Counted from the stretch's first letter, positions 34,665 through 43,016 are shown. The stretch is 64,000 nucleotides of DNA from Egibacteraceae bacterium (GCA_030447925.1 JAUJNX010000001.1:1146973-1210972); one strand, 5' to 3'. Notes: generated from the sequence alone by a model not told the origin. Made by a program: numbers and translations.

Positions 34665-36131
34665 ATGACCGAGCACGCGGTGGTCATCGCCGGAGGCGGT
34701 CCCACGGGGATGATGCTGGCGGCGGAGGTGGCGCTGGCGGGGGTCGACGTCGTGGTCGTCGAGCGGCGTCCCGATCACACGCTGGCCGGCTCGCGGGCCG
34801 GCGGCCTGCTCACCCGCACGATCGAGGTGCTCGATCAGCGCGGCGTGGCCGACCGGTTCCTCGCGGAAGGCCAGGTGCACCAGGCCATGCCGTTCGGCAC
34901 GGCGATGCTGGACATGAGCGACCTGCCGACCCGCCATCCCTACTTCCTCGCGATCTTCCAGAACGCGATCGAGGGGATCCTGGCCGCCTGGATCGCGGAG
35001 CTGCCGGTGCGCATAGCCCGCGGCACGGAGGTGACCGGCTTCGCGCAGGACGACGCCGGCGTCGACGTCGGGCTGTCCGACGGCCGCTCACTGCGGGCGC
35101 AGTACCTCGTCGGCTGCGACGGCGGACGCAGTACGATCCGCAAGGCGGCGGGCATCGGGTTCCCGGGGTGGGACCCGACGAGGAGCAACCTGATCGCCGA
35201 GGTCGAGATGGCCGAGGAGCCGCCGCTGGGCGTCCGTCACGACGCCACCGGCATCCACGCCCTGGGCAGGATGGAGGACGGGAGGACCGTCCGGGTCGTC
35301 GTCACCGAGCCGCAGATCGGGCCGAGCAGCGAGCCGACCCTCCGCGACCTCAGCGAGGTGCTCATCACCGTGTACGGCACCGACTTCGGCGTGCACAGTC
35401 CCACGTGGATCTCCCGGTTCACCGACACCACACGGCAGGCGGCGGCCTACCGGGTGGGACGGGTCCTCCTGGCCGGCGACGCGGCGCACGTGCATTACCC
35501 GGCCGGCGGACAGGGCCTCAGCCTCGGTGTGCAGGACGCGGTGAACCTGGGCTGGAAGCTCGCGCAGGTGGTCGGCGGTACCGGGTCGGAGCGCCTCCTG
35601 GACACCTACCAGGACGAGCGTCATCCGGTCGTCGCCCGCGTCCTCCAGCACACCATGGCGCTGGGCGCGCTCCAACGCCAGGACGAGCGCATGAAGGCCC
35701 TGGTCGATCTGGTGTCGGAGTTCGCGGGCATGGACGAGCCGCGCAGGCGGCTGGTCGGGATCAGCTCCGGGCTGGACATCCACTACGACCTCGGCGAGGG
35801 GCATCCGCTGCTGGGACGGCGCATGCCCGATCTGGATCTGGTCACCGCCCGCGGCCCGCTACGGGTCTTCGAGCTGCTGCACGGCGCACGGCCGCTGCTG
35901 CTCAACCTCGGTCGGCCCGGAGCCGTCGGCACCGCCGGATGGGCCGACCGGGTCCAGCTGGTCGACGCGAGCTACCAGGGGGAGTGGGAGCTTCCGGTCC
36001 TCGGCGCGGTCAGCGCCCCCGGCGCCGTGCTGGTCCGCCCGGACGGCCACGTCGCCTGGGTGGGCGAGGGGACCGACGCGGGGCTGCACGACGCGCTGGC
36101 CACCTGGTTCGGGCGGCCGACGACGGCCTAG
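34665..36131 (+). CDS. FAD-dependent monooxygenase, rifampicin-monooxygenase (Rox)-like
   Basis: The 488-residue class A flavin hydroxylase has AVVIAGGGPTGMMLAAEVAL (FAD motif), YLVGCDGGRSTIRKAAGIGF (the DG motif), RVGRVLLAGDAAHVHYPAGG with GQGLSLGVQDAVNLGWKLA, and a C-terminal thioredoxin-like part ending RPDGHVAWVGEG. Overall order and the segments TDFGVHSPTWISRF and GHPLLGRRMPDL closely resemble Rox enzymes that inactivate rifampicin; phenol or polyketide hydroxylases are alternatives. GGGAG lies 7 bases before the ATG. Codon use is slightly less GC-extreme than the core genes, consistent with later gain. Confidence 0.85.
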   Translation: MTEHAVVIAGGGPTGMMLAAEVALAGVDVVVVERRPDHTLAGSRAGGLLTRTIEVLDQRGVADRFLAEGQVHQAMPFGTAMLDMSDLPTRHPYFLAIFQNAIEGILAAWIAELPVRIARGTEVTGFAQDDAGVDVGLSDGRSLRAQYLVGCDGGRSTIRKAAGIGFPGWDPTRSNLIAEVEMAEEPPLGVRHDATGIHALGRMEDGRTVRVVVTEPQIGPSSEPTLRDLSEVLITVYGTDFGVHSPTWISRFTDTTRQAAAYRVGRVLLAGDAAHVHYPAGGQGLSLGVQDAVNLGWKLAQVVGGTGSERLLDTYQDERHPVVARVLQHTMALGALQRQDERMKALVDLVSEFAGMDEPRRRLVGISSGLDIHYDLGEGHPLLGRRMPDLDLVTARGPLRVFELLHGARPLLLNLGRPGAVGTAGWADRVQLVDASYQGEWELPVLGAVSAPGAVLVRPDGHVAWVGEGTDAGLHDALATWFGRPTTA

Positions 36132-36228
36132 CTGCCGGGGGAGTCAGAGGCGGCGTGGGACCGCTGGCGCGCTTGCCGGCCGGGCAGTGCGCTCGTGTGA
36201 CGTGCAGCCGCGCCCCACGGCGCCCGGG

Positions 36229-36657
36229 TCAGGCGTTCATGGCCTCCAACAGCTGGGTGCAGGCCTGCTCGCAGCGGCGGCACGCCTCGGCGCACACCCG
36301 GCAGTGCTCCATGCCGTGCTCGCCGTGCTGCTCGCACTCGTCGCCGCACGCCTTGCACGACGCCACGCACGCCTGGACCAGCGCGCGCGTGACGTTGGCG
36401 TCGTACTCGGTCTGGCGTGACAGCACCCGCTTCGTCGTCGCGCACACGTCCGCGCAGTCCAGGTTCAGCCGGACACACTTCACCAGGTTGGCGACGTCCT
36501 GCTCGCCCAGGCACGCGTCGGCGCACGCGTCGCACGCCTGCCCGCAGTCGGCCAGCGCGTCGATCGCGGCGGCCAGCAGCCCCGCGTCCAGGTTGAACGA
36601 CCGCGGGTAGGTGTCCAGCATCTGCTTGGCGTAGCTCACGTCCAGCTCCTCGTCCAT
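36229..36657 (-). CDS. Cysteine-rich four-helix-bundle copper-binding protein (Csp/DUF326 type)
   Basis: The protein is about 142 residues from the ATG at 36657. It is rich in Cys spaced as CxxxC along helices: ADCGQACDACADACLG, LDCADVCATT, CVASCKACGDECEQH, HCRVCAEACRRCEQAC. This is the pattern of copper-storage proteins that hold many Cu(I) ions in a four-helix bundle. No signal peptide is visible, suggesting a cytoplasmic form. An in-frame ATG at 36702 would add 15 residues (TEIPRERGRVPGST) and sits directly after GGAAGG, which is too close for a normal ribosome site. Confidence 0.83.
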   Translation of the reverse strand: MDEELDVSYAKQMLDTYPRSFNLDAGLLAAAIDALADCGQACDACADACLGEQDVANLVKCVRLNLDCADVCATTKRVLSRQTEYDANVTRALVQACVASCKACGDECEQHGEHGMEHCRVCAEACRRCEQACTQLLEAMNA

Positions 36658-36891
36658 GGTCGAACCGGGCACGCGGCCGCGCTCCCGGGGGATCTCCGTC
36701 ATCCTTCCGGTGACACCCTGCCCACGTCCCCGGTGCACGAACGCGTCGCCCGGTCGCGCACCCACGGGACAGTGCCGCCTGGCCCGCGGCAGCCAGTCCC
36801 CAGGTGGTGACCCGCGGATTCCCCGGGGCAGACAGTGCGGGCTCGGGGGGAAGCCAGGCCGCGGAGGGGCGTCGCCGAGGAATCGCGGCCG

Positions 36892-37089
36892 TCAGGATCG
36901 GGCGTACGCCTTGCGGCCCGGAGCGCCGGTGACCCCGAAGGCGACCACGCTGGCGGCCACGGCGAGGGTGCCCGCGGCGAACCGGCGTGGATCGCTGACC
37001 CCACCCTCCAGGCTGTGCCCCAGGTAGAAGACGGCGCTGACGCCGATCGGGCCGAACCAGCCGGCGACGGTGGCCCCCCGTCGCCGCAG
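36892..37089 (-). pseudogene. C-terminal remnant of an NhaP-type cation/proton antiporter
   Basis: About 65 codons encode RRRGATVAGWFGPIGVSAVF, YLGHSLEGG and ASVVAFGVTGAPGRKAYARS. The GWFGPIGVSA segment and the VTGAPGRK end are typical of the last two helices of CPA1 antiporters; the preceding ten helices are missing. An upstream extension to 37179 is open but shows no similarity. Confidence 0.65.
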
Positions 37090-37245
37090 CCCCAGACATG
37101 CGGGCAAATGATCAGGAGATTCGAATACGGAACGTGGGTGGACCTGATTGGAGTGCTCTCGGAACACAGCGACCGGCATCGTCCTGTCGAGCTTGGGTCG
37201 GCATGTACAGCGGAGGGCGGAGGTGGCTGGTCGGGCCGGGCTCCC

Positions 37246-37521
37246 TCAGCGGCACCGGTAGACGTCTGCGCGGTGGTCGACGTCTCTGACCGTGACCACC
37301 TGCTGGTCGTCGTCGACGACGTACAGGATGCGGTAGGAGCCGCGGCGCGCCGCGTAGGTCCCGTCCAGCGGACCGCGAAGGGCAGCGCCGACCTGGTGGG
37401 GGTTGTCGAGCAGCGGACCGGTCATGAACTCCACCACCGCGGCTGCAATGGCCTCCGGTAGCCGCTTCGCGATCGCCCGAGCGGCCGGACCCGCCACCTG
37501 AAGCCGGTACCCCTCAGCCAC
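37246..37521 (-). CDS. RelE/ParE-family toxin
   Basis: The 91-residue toxin shows YRLQVAGPAARAIAKRLPEA, the RGPLDGTYAARRGSYRILYVV core of RelE mRNA interferases and the end TVRDVDHRADVYRC. The conserved basic residues and the His-Arg pair near the C-terminus are present. It overlaps the antitoxin gene by 8 bases, starting with GTG, so the two are coupled. RelE-type toxins cut mRNA in the ribosome during stress. Confidence 0.9.
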   Translation of the reverse strand: MAEGYRLQVAGPAARAIAKRLPEAIAAAVVEFMTGPLLDNPHQVGAALRGPLDGTYAARRGSYRILYVVDDDQQVVTVRDVDHRADVYRCR

Positions 37522-37795
37522 CGTGCGGGGACAGGCCGATCATGGAACGGAGCTCGTCGGCATCGACGACGTCGCCGTTGGCGATCGCGACGTCAGCCTC
37601 CTCGAGGCGCTGCATCGTCGCAGGGTCCGAGAGAACGGCGATGGTTTCCTCCAACGAGCGGACCTCCTCTGGGCTGAGGATGACCGCCGCCTCGCGTCCC
37701 CGCCGGGTGATGACCACCCGCTCGTGGTAGCGCTCCACGCGATCGACGACCTCGGACAGGGTGGCCTTCACGGTGGCCAGCGACTCCGTACTCAT
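37514..37795 (-). CDS. Phd/YefM-family antitoxin
   Basis: The 93-residue antitoxin starts STESLATVKATLSEVVDRVE and contains VVITRRGREAAVILSPEE, the DNA-binding Phd/YefM fold, then a helical C-terminus that would bind the RelE-type toxin. TACACT lies 7 bases before the ATG (37803-37808), which fixes the start and suggests that the pair is autoregulated at that promoter. An upstream extension to 37960 is only open frame. Confidence 0.9.
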   Translation of the reverse strand: MSTESLATVKATLSEVVDRVERYHERVVITRRGREAAVILSPEEVRSLEETIAVLSDPATMQRLEEADVAIANGDVVDADELRSMIGLSPHGG

Positions 37796-37802
37796 GACCC
37801 GT

Positions 37803-37808
37803 AGTGTA
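37803..37808 (-). promoter_or_regulatory. -10 box of the toxin-antitoxin operon (leaderless)
   Basis: On the minus strand TACACT is followed by 7 bases and the antitoxin ATG. The nearby bases are AT-richer than average. Confidence 0.55.
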
Positions 37809-37864
37809 GTCATAAGCGGTGTCCAGGGGCACGGTCGAGCACCCATGGACGCGAAGACAGGTCC

Positions 37865-38507
37865 ATGATCGAGCTTCGCTCGTGCGGGACGCCGAAGAAG
37901 AACGGCGAGCCCTGCAGGAACCGCCTGCAACCCGGGCAGCTCGCCTGCCCGTGCGCGCAACGCAGACAGAGAGGACGCTCGCGGAGGGCCACTGAAGATG
38001 GCACCGGGAGGGGTACCACGAGGGCGAAGACGCGGGCCGACCGGTCGAGCGATTGGGCCTCAGCGACGGGAGGCGCATCCGCGAGGAACGTGAGCTGCGC
38101 AGGCAGGAAGCCCGAGGCCGGTCGGGTGGCCTGGGCGACGAGCACAGGCATGACCAACGCTCTGAGCGAGAGCTACGACACACGATGCCATCAGGGAGTT
38201 CGATGACGGGTTCGAGGGTGGCCGGGCGGCGGAGCGGCGGCACATCGAGTACGAGAGCAGGCGCAAGGAGCGCGAGAAGGAGGAGGCTGCTCGATTCCGC
38301 GAACGTGACGTTCGTGGGCAGCTCGTCGTGGTGGACCGCGGCCAGCCCCTCACCTACCGCTGGACAGGAGACGGTGACCTGCGGGTCGGCGACCGGGTGC
38401 TCGTGCCGAGCAACTGGCTCGACCAGCAGGCGCGCACCTGTCGGGTGACGGCCATCGGGTCGAGCTGTGGAGGCGAGATCCACGACATCCGTCGGGTGGC
38501 CAACTGA
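37865..38507 (+). pseudogene. Frameshifted hypothetical gene(s)
   Basis: Plausible protein sequence passes between frames. From ATG at 37865 a Cys-containing start reads IELRSCGTPKKNGEPCRNRL. Further on a charged, helix-like stretch appears (REERELRRQEARGR). From about 38166 to the stop at 38505-38507 a third frame, without its own start, reads AIREFDDGFEGGRAAERRHI, then a charged helix, then TYRWTGDGDLRVGDRVLVPS and EIHDIRRVAN. The last part resembles C-terminal domains of small actinobacterial proteins of unknown role. One or two indels would be needed to link them. The region next to the tmRNA 3' end is a typical place for inserted and decaying DNA. Confidence 0.4.
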
Positions 38508-38618
38508 AACAGGCGCTGCCGTCGTAGGGGGGATCGATTGGAGTCCAAGGCAACAACGGGTCGCCGGCGGCTCCCACGGGTCGGTTGATCGCCGTCGAGT
38601 ACGAAGTGCGGAGCGGTG

Positions 38619-38978
38619 TGGAGGTGCGGGGAATCGAACCCCGGTCCAAGTGACGCAACCCTCAGAGCCCTACGAGCGTAGGTCCCGGTAGATTGTCGGG
38701 CCGCCGTACCCCGGGCCGGGTGGTCGGCGGCCGTACACCACGCAGATGTCCCGTGCCGGCGGTGTGGTGGTGGCCGGCGCGGTGGAGCCTGGTTGCGACG
38801 CCCGACCCCTCACCTCAGGCGGTGGTGAGGGCGGACGGCAGTACTACTGCTTACGCAGCGACCGCGTAGTTGTCAGTGTTGGCAACTATAAGTTTCCCGG
38901 GATGGTTAACGAGGTCACCCGAGATCCTCGGCTCGCTCTCCGAGAGCTGACCGGCACCTGTCGAAGCCAGTCACCCCC
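38619..38978 (-). ncRNA. ssrA: tmRNA (ssrA)
   Basis: On the minus strand the RNA starts GGGGGTGACTGGCTTCGACA and ends with the T-arm GGTTCGATTCCCCG and acceptor CACCTCC plus A. Its first seven bases pair with the acceptor as a 7-bp stem with one G-U pair. The tag frame lies at 38883-38851 and encodes ANTDNYAVAA followed by TAA; the resume codon is GCC. The 3' CCA is not encoded. Length is 360 bases, normal for a one-piece tmRNA. With SmpB (2915) it rescues ribosomes stuck on broken mRNA and tags the product for proteolysis. The tag ends in the protease-recognised AVAA. Confidence 0.96.
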
Positions 38979-39062
38979 GTTGGATTGTCAACCAGGGCAG
39001 TCTACCCCGCATTCCGGCCGCGGCGGTCCACACCGCCCACTGCGTGCAGCGTGCAACGGCTG

Positions 39063-39068
39063 TATCGT
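39063..39068 (+). promoter_or_regulatory. -10 box and GTGCA repeats before the MarR gene
   Basis: TATCGT lies six bases before the ATG at 39075. Three GTGCA words (about 39042-39073) surround the promoter and could be regulator contact points. Confidence 0.45.
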
Positions 39069-39074
39069 GCATCC

Positions 39075-39545
39075 ATGTCGACCGTCGCCCTGCACGAGGA
39101 CCTCCTGGCCCTGGACGCCGCCATCGCGCGGCTCCGGCGCATGTGGGAGAGCCCGCGCAGCCGGCGCCGGTTCCTCGCCCGCCTGGGCGAGGACGTCGAC
39201 CCGGCGCTGATCCGCACGCTGCGCGCGATCGAGGTCGCCGACGACCCCGAGCCGGGCGTCCGCGACGTCGCGGAGGTGCTGGGGGTCGACACCTCGACGG
39301 CCAGCCGCCTGGTCGACAGCGCCGTGTCCGCGGGTCTCGCGCTGCGGACCACGTCGACCCGGGACCGGCGCCGCGCGCGCCTGGCCCTGTCCGACGAGGG
39401 CCGCGCGCTGCGCCGCCGCACGCTGGAGGTCCGCACCGCCCTGCTCGCCGAGCGCACGGCCGACTGGGCGCCGCAGGAGGTCGCGACGCTCGCGGCCCTC
39501 CTGGACCGGCTGGCCCGGTCGATGGTCGCCGACGACGCCGGCTAG
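39075..39545 (+). CDS. MarR-family transcriptional regulator
   Basis: The 156-residue winged-helix protein shows VRDVAEVLGVDTSTASRLVD (recognition helix), SAGLALRTTSTRDRRRARLA (wing) and LSDEGRALRRRTLE, the standard MarR order. It lies 58 bases upstream of a 14-helix drug exporter on the same strand, so it is probably the ligand-sensing repressor of that pump. The start was chosen from the leaderless promoter; an upstream in-frame extension has no similarity. Confidence 0.9.
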   Translation: MSTVALHEDLLALDAAIARLRRMWESPRSRRRFLARLGEDVDPALIRTLRAIEVADDPEPGVRDVAEVLGVDTSTASRLVDSAVSAGLALRTTSTRDRRRARLALSDEGRALRRRTLEVRTALLAERTADWAPQEVATLAALLDRLARSMVADDAG

Positions 39546-39603
39546 AGCGGCGTTTCCCCGCACGCACCAACCCCTGCCGCACCCCGCTGTGAGGAGCACG
39601 CCC

Positions 39604-41166
39604 GTGACCGCCGCCGCACCGCCCGTCGAGCGCCCCGCCACCCCCGAACCGGGCGCCCTGACGCCCGCCCAGATCCGCACCGTGTTCCTCGGCCTCATGA
39701 CCGCGCTGCTGCTCGCCGCCCTCGACCAGACCATCGTCGCGACCGCCCTGCCCACGATCGTCGGCGACCTGGGCGGCCTGTCGTCGCTGTCGTGGGTGGT
39801 GACGGCCTACCTGCTGTCGTCCACGGTGTCGATCCCGCTGTACGGCAAGGTGTCGGACCTGTACGGGCGCAAGCGCGTGTTCCAGTTCGCGATCGTGCTG
39901 TTCCTGGTCGGCTCGGTCGCGTCGGGCCTCGCCCAGACCATGGGCCAGCTCATCGGCTCGCGCGCGATCCAGGGCGCCGGCGCCGGCGGGCTGCTCGCGC
40001 TGACCCAGACGATCATCGGCGACATCGTCTCGCCGCGGGAGCGCGGCAAGTACATCGGCTACGTCGGCGCCGTGTTCGGGGTCGCCAGCGTGGCCGGGCC
40101 GCTGCTCGGCGGGTACTTCGTCGACGTCCTGGACTGGCGCTGGGTCTTCTACGTCAACCTGCCGCTGGGGGCCCTCGCCCTGGTCCTGGTCCAGCGCTTC
40201 CTGCGGCTGCCGGTGCGCCACAGCGACGCCAGGGTCGACTGGCTCGGGGCGGCCCTGCTGTCGGTCGCCGTCGTGTCGCTGCTGCTGCTGACCGTCCGGG
40301 GCGGCGACACCTACGCCTGGACCTCCCCGGTCATCCTGGGCCTGGGCGCGCTGTCGCTGGTCGCCGCCGGCGCCTTCTGGACCGTGGAGCACCGCGTCGC
40401 GGAGCCGATCCTGCCGCCGGGGCTGTTCTCCCAGCCGGTCTTCGTCGTCTCCGCCGCGATCGCGGCGGTGGTCGCCGTGTCGATGTTCGGCGGGATCGTC
40501 TACCTGCCCCTGTTCCTCCAGGTCGTCAGCGGCGAGAGCGCGACCTCGTCGGGCCTGCTGACCCTGCCGCTCATCGGCGGCCTGCTCGTGGCCAGCATCG
40601 TCTCGGGGCGGCTCATCAGCCGCTGGGGCCGCTACAAGGTGTTCCCGATCGCCGGGACCGCGCTCGCCGCGCTGGGGCTGTTCCTGCTGTCGACCATGGA
40701 CGTCGACACCTCGCGGGCGGTCGCCTCCACCTACATGGCGGTCCTGGGCGTCGGCATCGGCCTGACCATGCAGGTGGTCGTCCTGGCGGTGCAGAACGCC
40801 GTCCCGCCGGAGCACCTGGGCACCGGCACGTCGTCGATGCAGTTCTTCCGGTCGATCGGCGCGACCATCGGGGTCGCGATCCTGGGCGCGGTCCTCAACG
40901 CCCAGCTCGCGGCGCGCCTGGCGGGCACCGTGCCGGCCGAGGTGCTGCGCAGCGCGGGGGAGGACCTGACCTCCAGCCCCGCCGCGATCGCGGCGCTCGC
41001 GCCAGAGGTCCGGCTGCTGGTGCAGACCGCGCTGGCGGAGTCGATCACCACGGTCCTGGCGATCACCGTCCCGGTCGCCCTGATCGGGTTCGTGCTGTCG
41101 TTCTTCCTCAAGGAGCTGCCGCTGCGCACCCGCGTCGGGTCGGTCCCCGCCGACCACGGCGCCTGA
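39604..41166 (+). CDS. DHA2-type MFS multidrug exporter (14 helices)
   Basis: The 520-residue protein has the DHA2 motif LDQTIVATALPTIVGDLGG, WVVTAYLLSSTVSIPLYGKV, SDLYGRKRVFQFAIVLF (motif A) and GAVFGVASVAGPLLGGYFVD (motif C), with about 14 hydrophobic helices. It should be a proton-driven exporter of drugs or lipophilic compounds. GTG at 39604 was preferred over that at 39589 because GAGGAG precedes it by 7 bases. A MarR regulator lies directly upstream. Confidence 0.93.
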   Translation: MTAAAPPVERPATPEPGALTPAQIRTVFLGLMTALLLAALDQTIVATALPTIVGDLGGLSSLSWVVTAYLLSSTVSIPLYGKVSDLYGRKRVFQFAIVLFLVGSVASGLAQTMGQLIGSRAIQGAGAGGLLALTQTIIGDIVSPRERGKYIGYVGAVFGVASVAGPLLGGYFVDVLDWRWVFYVNLPLGALALVLVQRFLRLPVRHSDARVDWLGAALLSVAVVSLLLLTVRGGDTYAWTSPVILGLGALSLVAAGAFWTVEHRVAEPILPPGLFSQPVFVVSAAIAAVVAVSMFGGIVYLPLFLQVVSGESATSSGLLTLPLIGGLLVASIVSGRLISRWGRYKVFPIAGTALAALGLFLLSTMDVDTSRAVASTYMAVLGVGIGLTMQVVVLAVQNAVPPEHLGTGTSSMQFFRSIGATIGVAILGAVLNAQLAARLAGTVPAEVLRSAGEDLTSSPAAIAALAPEVRLLVQTALAESITTVLAITVPVALIGFVLSFFLKELPLRTRVGSVPADHGA

Positions 41167-41178
41167 GCCGCGCCGCCC

Positions 41179-41203
41179 GGCCGCCCGGGTCAGCCGGGCG
41201 GCC
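41179..41203. terminator. Hairpin terminator between convergent genes
   Basis: GGCCGCCCGG (41179-41188), loop GTCAG and CCGGGCGGCC (41194-41203) form a perfect 10-bp stem between the MFS exporter and the oppositely transcribed XRE gene, whose stop codon lies in the loop. Confidence 0.6.
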
Positions 41204-41438
41204 GCGGGGTCACGGTGAACAGGTCGCCGGGCTGGCAGTCCAGGGCGTCGCACAGCGCGGTGAGGGTGGAGAACCGCACCGCCTTGGCCCGATCGTTCTT
41301 CAGCACCGACAGGTTGACCACCGTGACCCCGACCCGCTCGGCCAGCTGCACGAGCGTCATGCCGCGGGCGGCGAGCAGGACGTCGAGGTGGCACGTGACC
41401 CGGTGCGCCGCCCCGGTCGCCTCCTCCGCCTCGGTCAC
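41190..41438 (-). CDS. XRE-family helix-turn-helix regulator
   Basis: The 82-residue protein shows CHLDVLLAARGMTLVQLAER, VGVTVVNLSVLKNDRAKAVR and LCDALDCQPGDLF, the Cro/C1-type HTH_26 pattern. Such small regulators are typically paired with a DUF2975 membrane protein, whose damaged gene lies directly upstream and overlaps it (GTGA). The GTG start is set by that overlap. Confidence 0.88.
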   Translation of the reverse strand: MTEAEEATGAAHRVTCHLDVLLAARGMTLVQLAERVGVTVVNLSVLKNDRAKAVRFSTLTALCDALDCQPGDLFTVTPRPPG

Positions 41439-41736
41439 ACCAGGCCGTCCGCGTCGCGCGCCAGCTCGCCGCCCCGGCGGAACGCCTGGGCCAGCACCAG
41501 GGCGAGCAGCGCGACCAGCACCGGGCCCGTGCTCACCGTGAACTGCGATCCGAGCACGCCGGGTCCGACGTCCAGGCGATCCAGCACGGTCTGGGTGGCG
41601 ACGAAGGGCAGGACCAGCGAGCCGATCCAGCTGATCAGCTCCCGCCCACCGAGGCCCGCGATGCGGGCGGCACGGTCAGCGTCGCGAGCACCCGGGCCAG
41701 GCGGGGCCCGCTGTAGCCCCTGCGTGCACCATCCAT
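41435..41736 (-). pseudogene. DUF2975 membrane protein with internal deletion
   Basis: From ATG at 41736 the start MDGARRGYSGPRLARVLATL leads towards a first helix, but by TLTVPPAS the match ends and the rest continues in another frame with LISWIGSLVLPFVATQTVLD, VSTGPVLVALLALVLAQAFR and RGGELARDADGLV, the last part of DUF2975. The intact family has about 160 residues and four helices; about 50 residues in the middle are missing near 41660. DUF2975/XRE pairs are common in actinobacteria, with unknown signal. Confidence 0.65.
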
Positions 41737-41772
41737 CGTTCGACTCCCGCGCCGGCCGCCGCAGCGGCACCA

Positions 41773-41803
41773 TATCGTTCTTCGATACTGTCGAGAGACG
41801 ATA
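41773..41803. promoter_or_regulatory. Palindromic promoter/operator of the DUF2975-XRE operon
   Basis: TATCGT (41773-41778) and ACGATA (41798-41803) form an inverted repeat, with a nested TATCG/CGATA pair (41773-41787). On the minus strand the outer arm TATCGT is a good -10 box for the DUF2975/XRE genes. It is the likely binding site of the XRE protein. Confidence 0.45.
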
Positions 41804-41831
41804 GGTGCGGGCAAGGTGCGGGCAAGTCGGT

Positions 41832-42938
41832 TCAGGGGCCCGACAGCACCCGGTCGTACACGGCGGCGGTCTGCGCGGCCGCGCGGGGCCAGGTGAAGCG
41901 GGCGGCGCGGGCGAGGCCGCGGTCGCGCAGGTCCGCGCGCAGCGACCCCTCGGCGGCCAGCTCGCGCAGGGCCGCGGCCAGCCCGCCGAGGTCGCCGGGG
42001 TCGACCAGGAGCGCCGCGCCGCCGGCGACCTCCGGCAGCGACCCGGCGGTCGACGCGATCACCGGCGACCCGCAGGCCATCGCCTCCAGGACCGGGAGCC
42101 CGAAGCCCTCGGCCCGCGACGGCAGGACCGTGCAGACCGCGCCCGCGTACCAGGCGGGCAGGTCGGCCTCGGGCACCGCGCCGGCGAACACGACCCGGTC
42201 CTCGATCTCCAGCTCGGCGACCAGGCGGCGGGCCGGTGCGCCGAAGTCGGCCTCGTCGTTGCCCGGGGCGCCGACCTTGACCAGGCGCAGCCCGCCGTGG
42301 CGGCCGTCCCGCGCGACGGCGGCGAACGCGCGCAGGAGGGCCGGGAGGTTCTTGCGCGGGTGCTCGCTGCCCACGAACAGGACATAGGGATCGGCGAGCA
42401 GCCGGCGGTCGACGGGCCGGAACCGGTCGTGGTCCAGGCCGTGGGCGACGACGGTGATCCGCTCCGGCGCCACACCCAGGGCGGCGACGAGGTCTGCCGC
42501 CGTCGCCTGCGAGGGCGTGATCACGTGCGCGGCGCGCGTGATCGCCCAGGCGTCGGCGCGCACCCCGGCGCGGTCGCGCGCGGTCAGCGGGGCGATCGAC
42601 ACCGTCAGCCGCCGCGCGTCGCGCCAGCGGATCAGGTCGTGGGCGGTCACCACGTACGGCCGCCCCAGCAGCGGCCCCCACCGGGCGGTGTGGTGGTGGG
42701 TGAGGTGGGGGAGCCCCATCGCACGGCGCAGGCCGCGCACGACGGCGGCGTCGCGGACGAGGGCGCGCCAGGCCGCCGGGTCGTCCCAGCCGGTGCCGAA
42801 CAGGTCGGCGGTCGTCCCGGACTTGTCGACCAGCACCCGGGCGGCGCCCAGCTCGTCGGCGAGCCGGCGCCCGTAGACGTCCATCGACCCGCTCCCGGTC
42901 GTGGCGACCACGACCACGCCGCCCCGACCTGTGCCCAT
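41832..42938 (-). CDS. Glycosyltransferase family 4 (GT-B)
   Basis: The 368-residue GT-B enzyme has a Gly-rich start VVVVATTGSGSMDVYGRRLA, HVITPSQATAADLVA, ITVVAHGLDHDRFRP, YVLFVGSEHPRKNLPALLRA and the nucleotide-sugar site SRAEGFGLPVLEAMACGSPV. It should transfer a sugar from a nucleotide donor in envelope or polysaccharide building. It is one of four glycosyltransferases between 41.8 and 45.9 kb and is divergent from the next. Donor and acceptor are unknown. Confidence 0.9.
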   Translation of the reverse strand: MGTGRGGVVVVATTGSGSMDVYGRRLADELGAARVLVDKSGTTADLFGTGWDDPAAWRALVRDAAVVRGLRRAMGLPHLTHHHTARWGPLLGRPYVVTAHDLIRWRDARRLTVSIAPLTARDRAGVRADAWAITRAAHVITPSQATAADLVAALGVAPERITVVAHGLDHDRFRPVDRRLLADPYVLFVGSEHPRKNLPALLRAFAAVARDGRHGGLRLVKVGAPGNDEADFGAPARRLVAELEIEDRVVFAGAVPEADLPAWYAGAVCTVLPSRAEGFGLPVLEAMACGSPVIASTAGSLPEVAGGAALLVDPGDLGGLAAALRELAAEGSLRADLRDRGLARAARFTWPRAAAQTAAVYDRVLSGP

Positions 42939-43004
42939 GGCGCGGTCTTGCCCGCCCCCGCGCCTCGGAAACGCCGGACCGGTGTGCGGTGGTGGCGCGC
43001 CGGG

Positions 43005-43010
43005 TAGGCG
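43005..43010 (+). promoter_or_regulatory. -10-like box of a leaderless promoter
   Basis: TAGGCG lies six bases before the GTG at 43017 and is a near match to TANNNT. Confidence 0.35.
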
Positions 43011-43016
43011 GCGGCC

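Noticed and set aside
38619-38700. A tRNA gene at the GGTTCGATTCC motif
   Set aside because: The motif is the T-arm of tmRNA; no anticodon arm is present, and the 5' half with the tag frame lies about 250 bases away.
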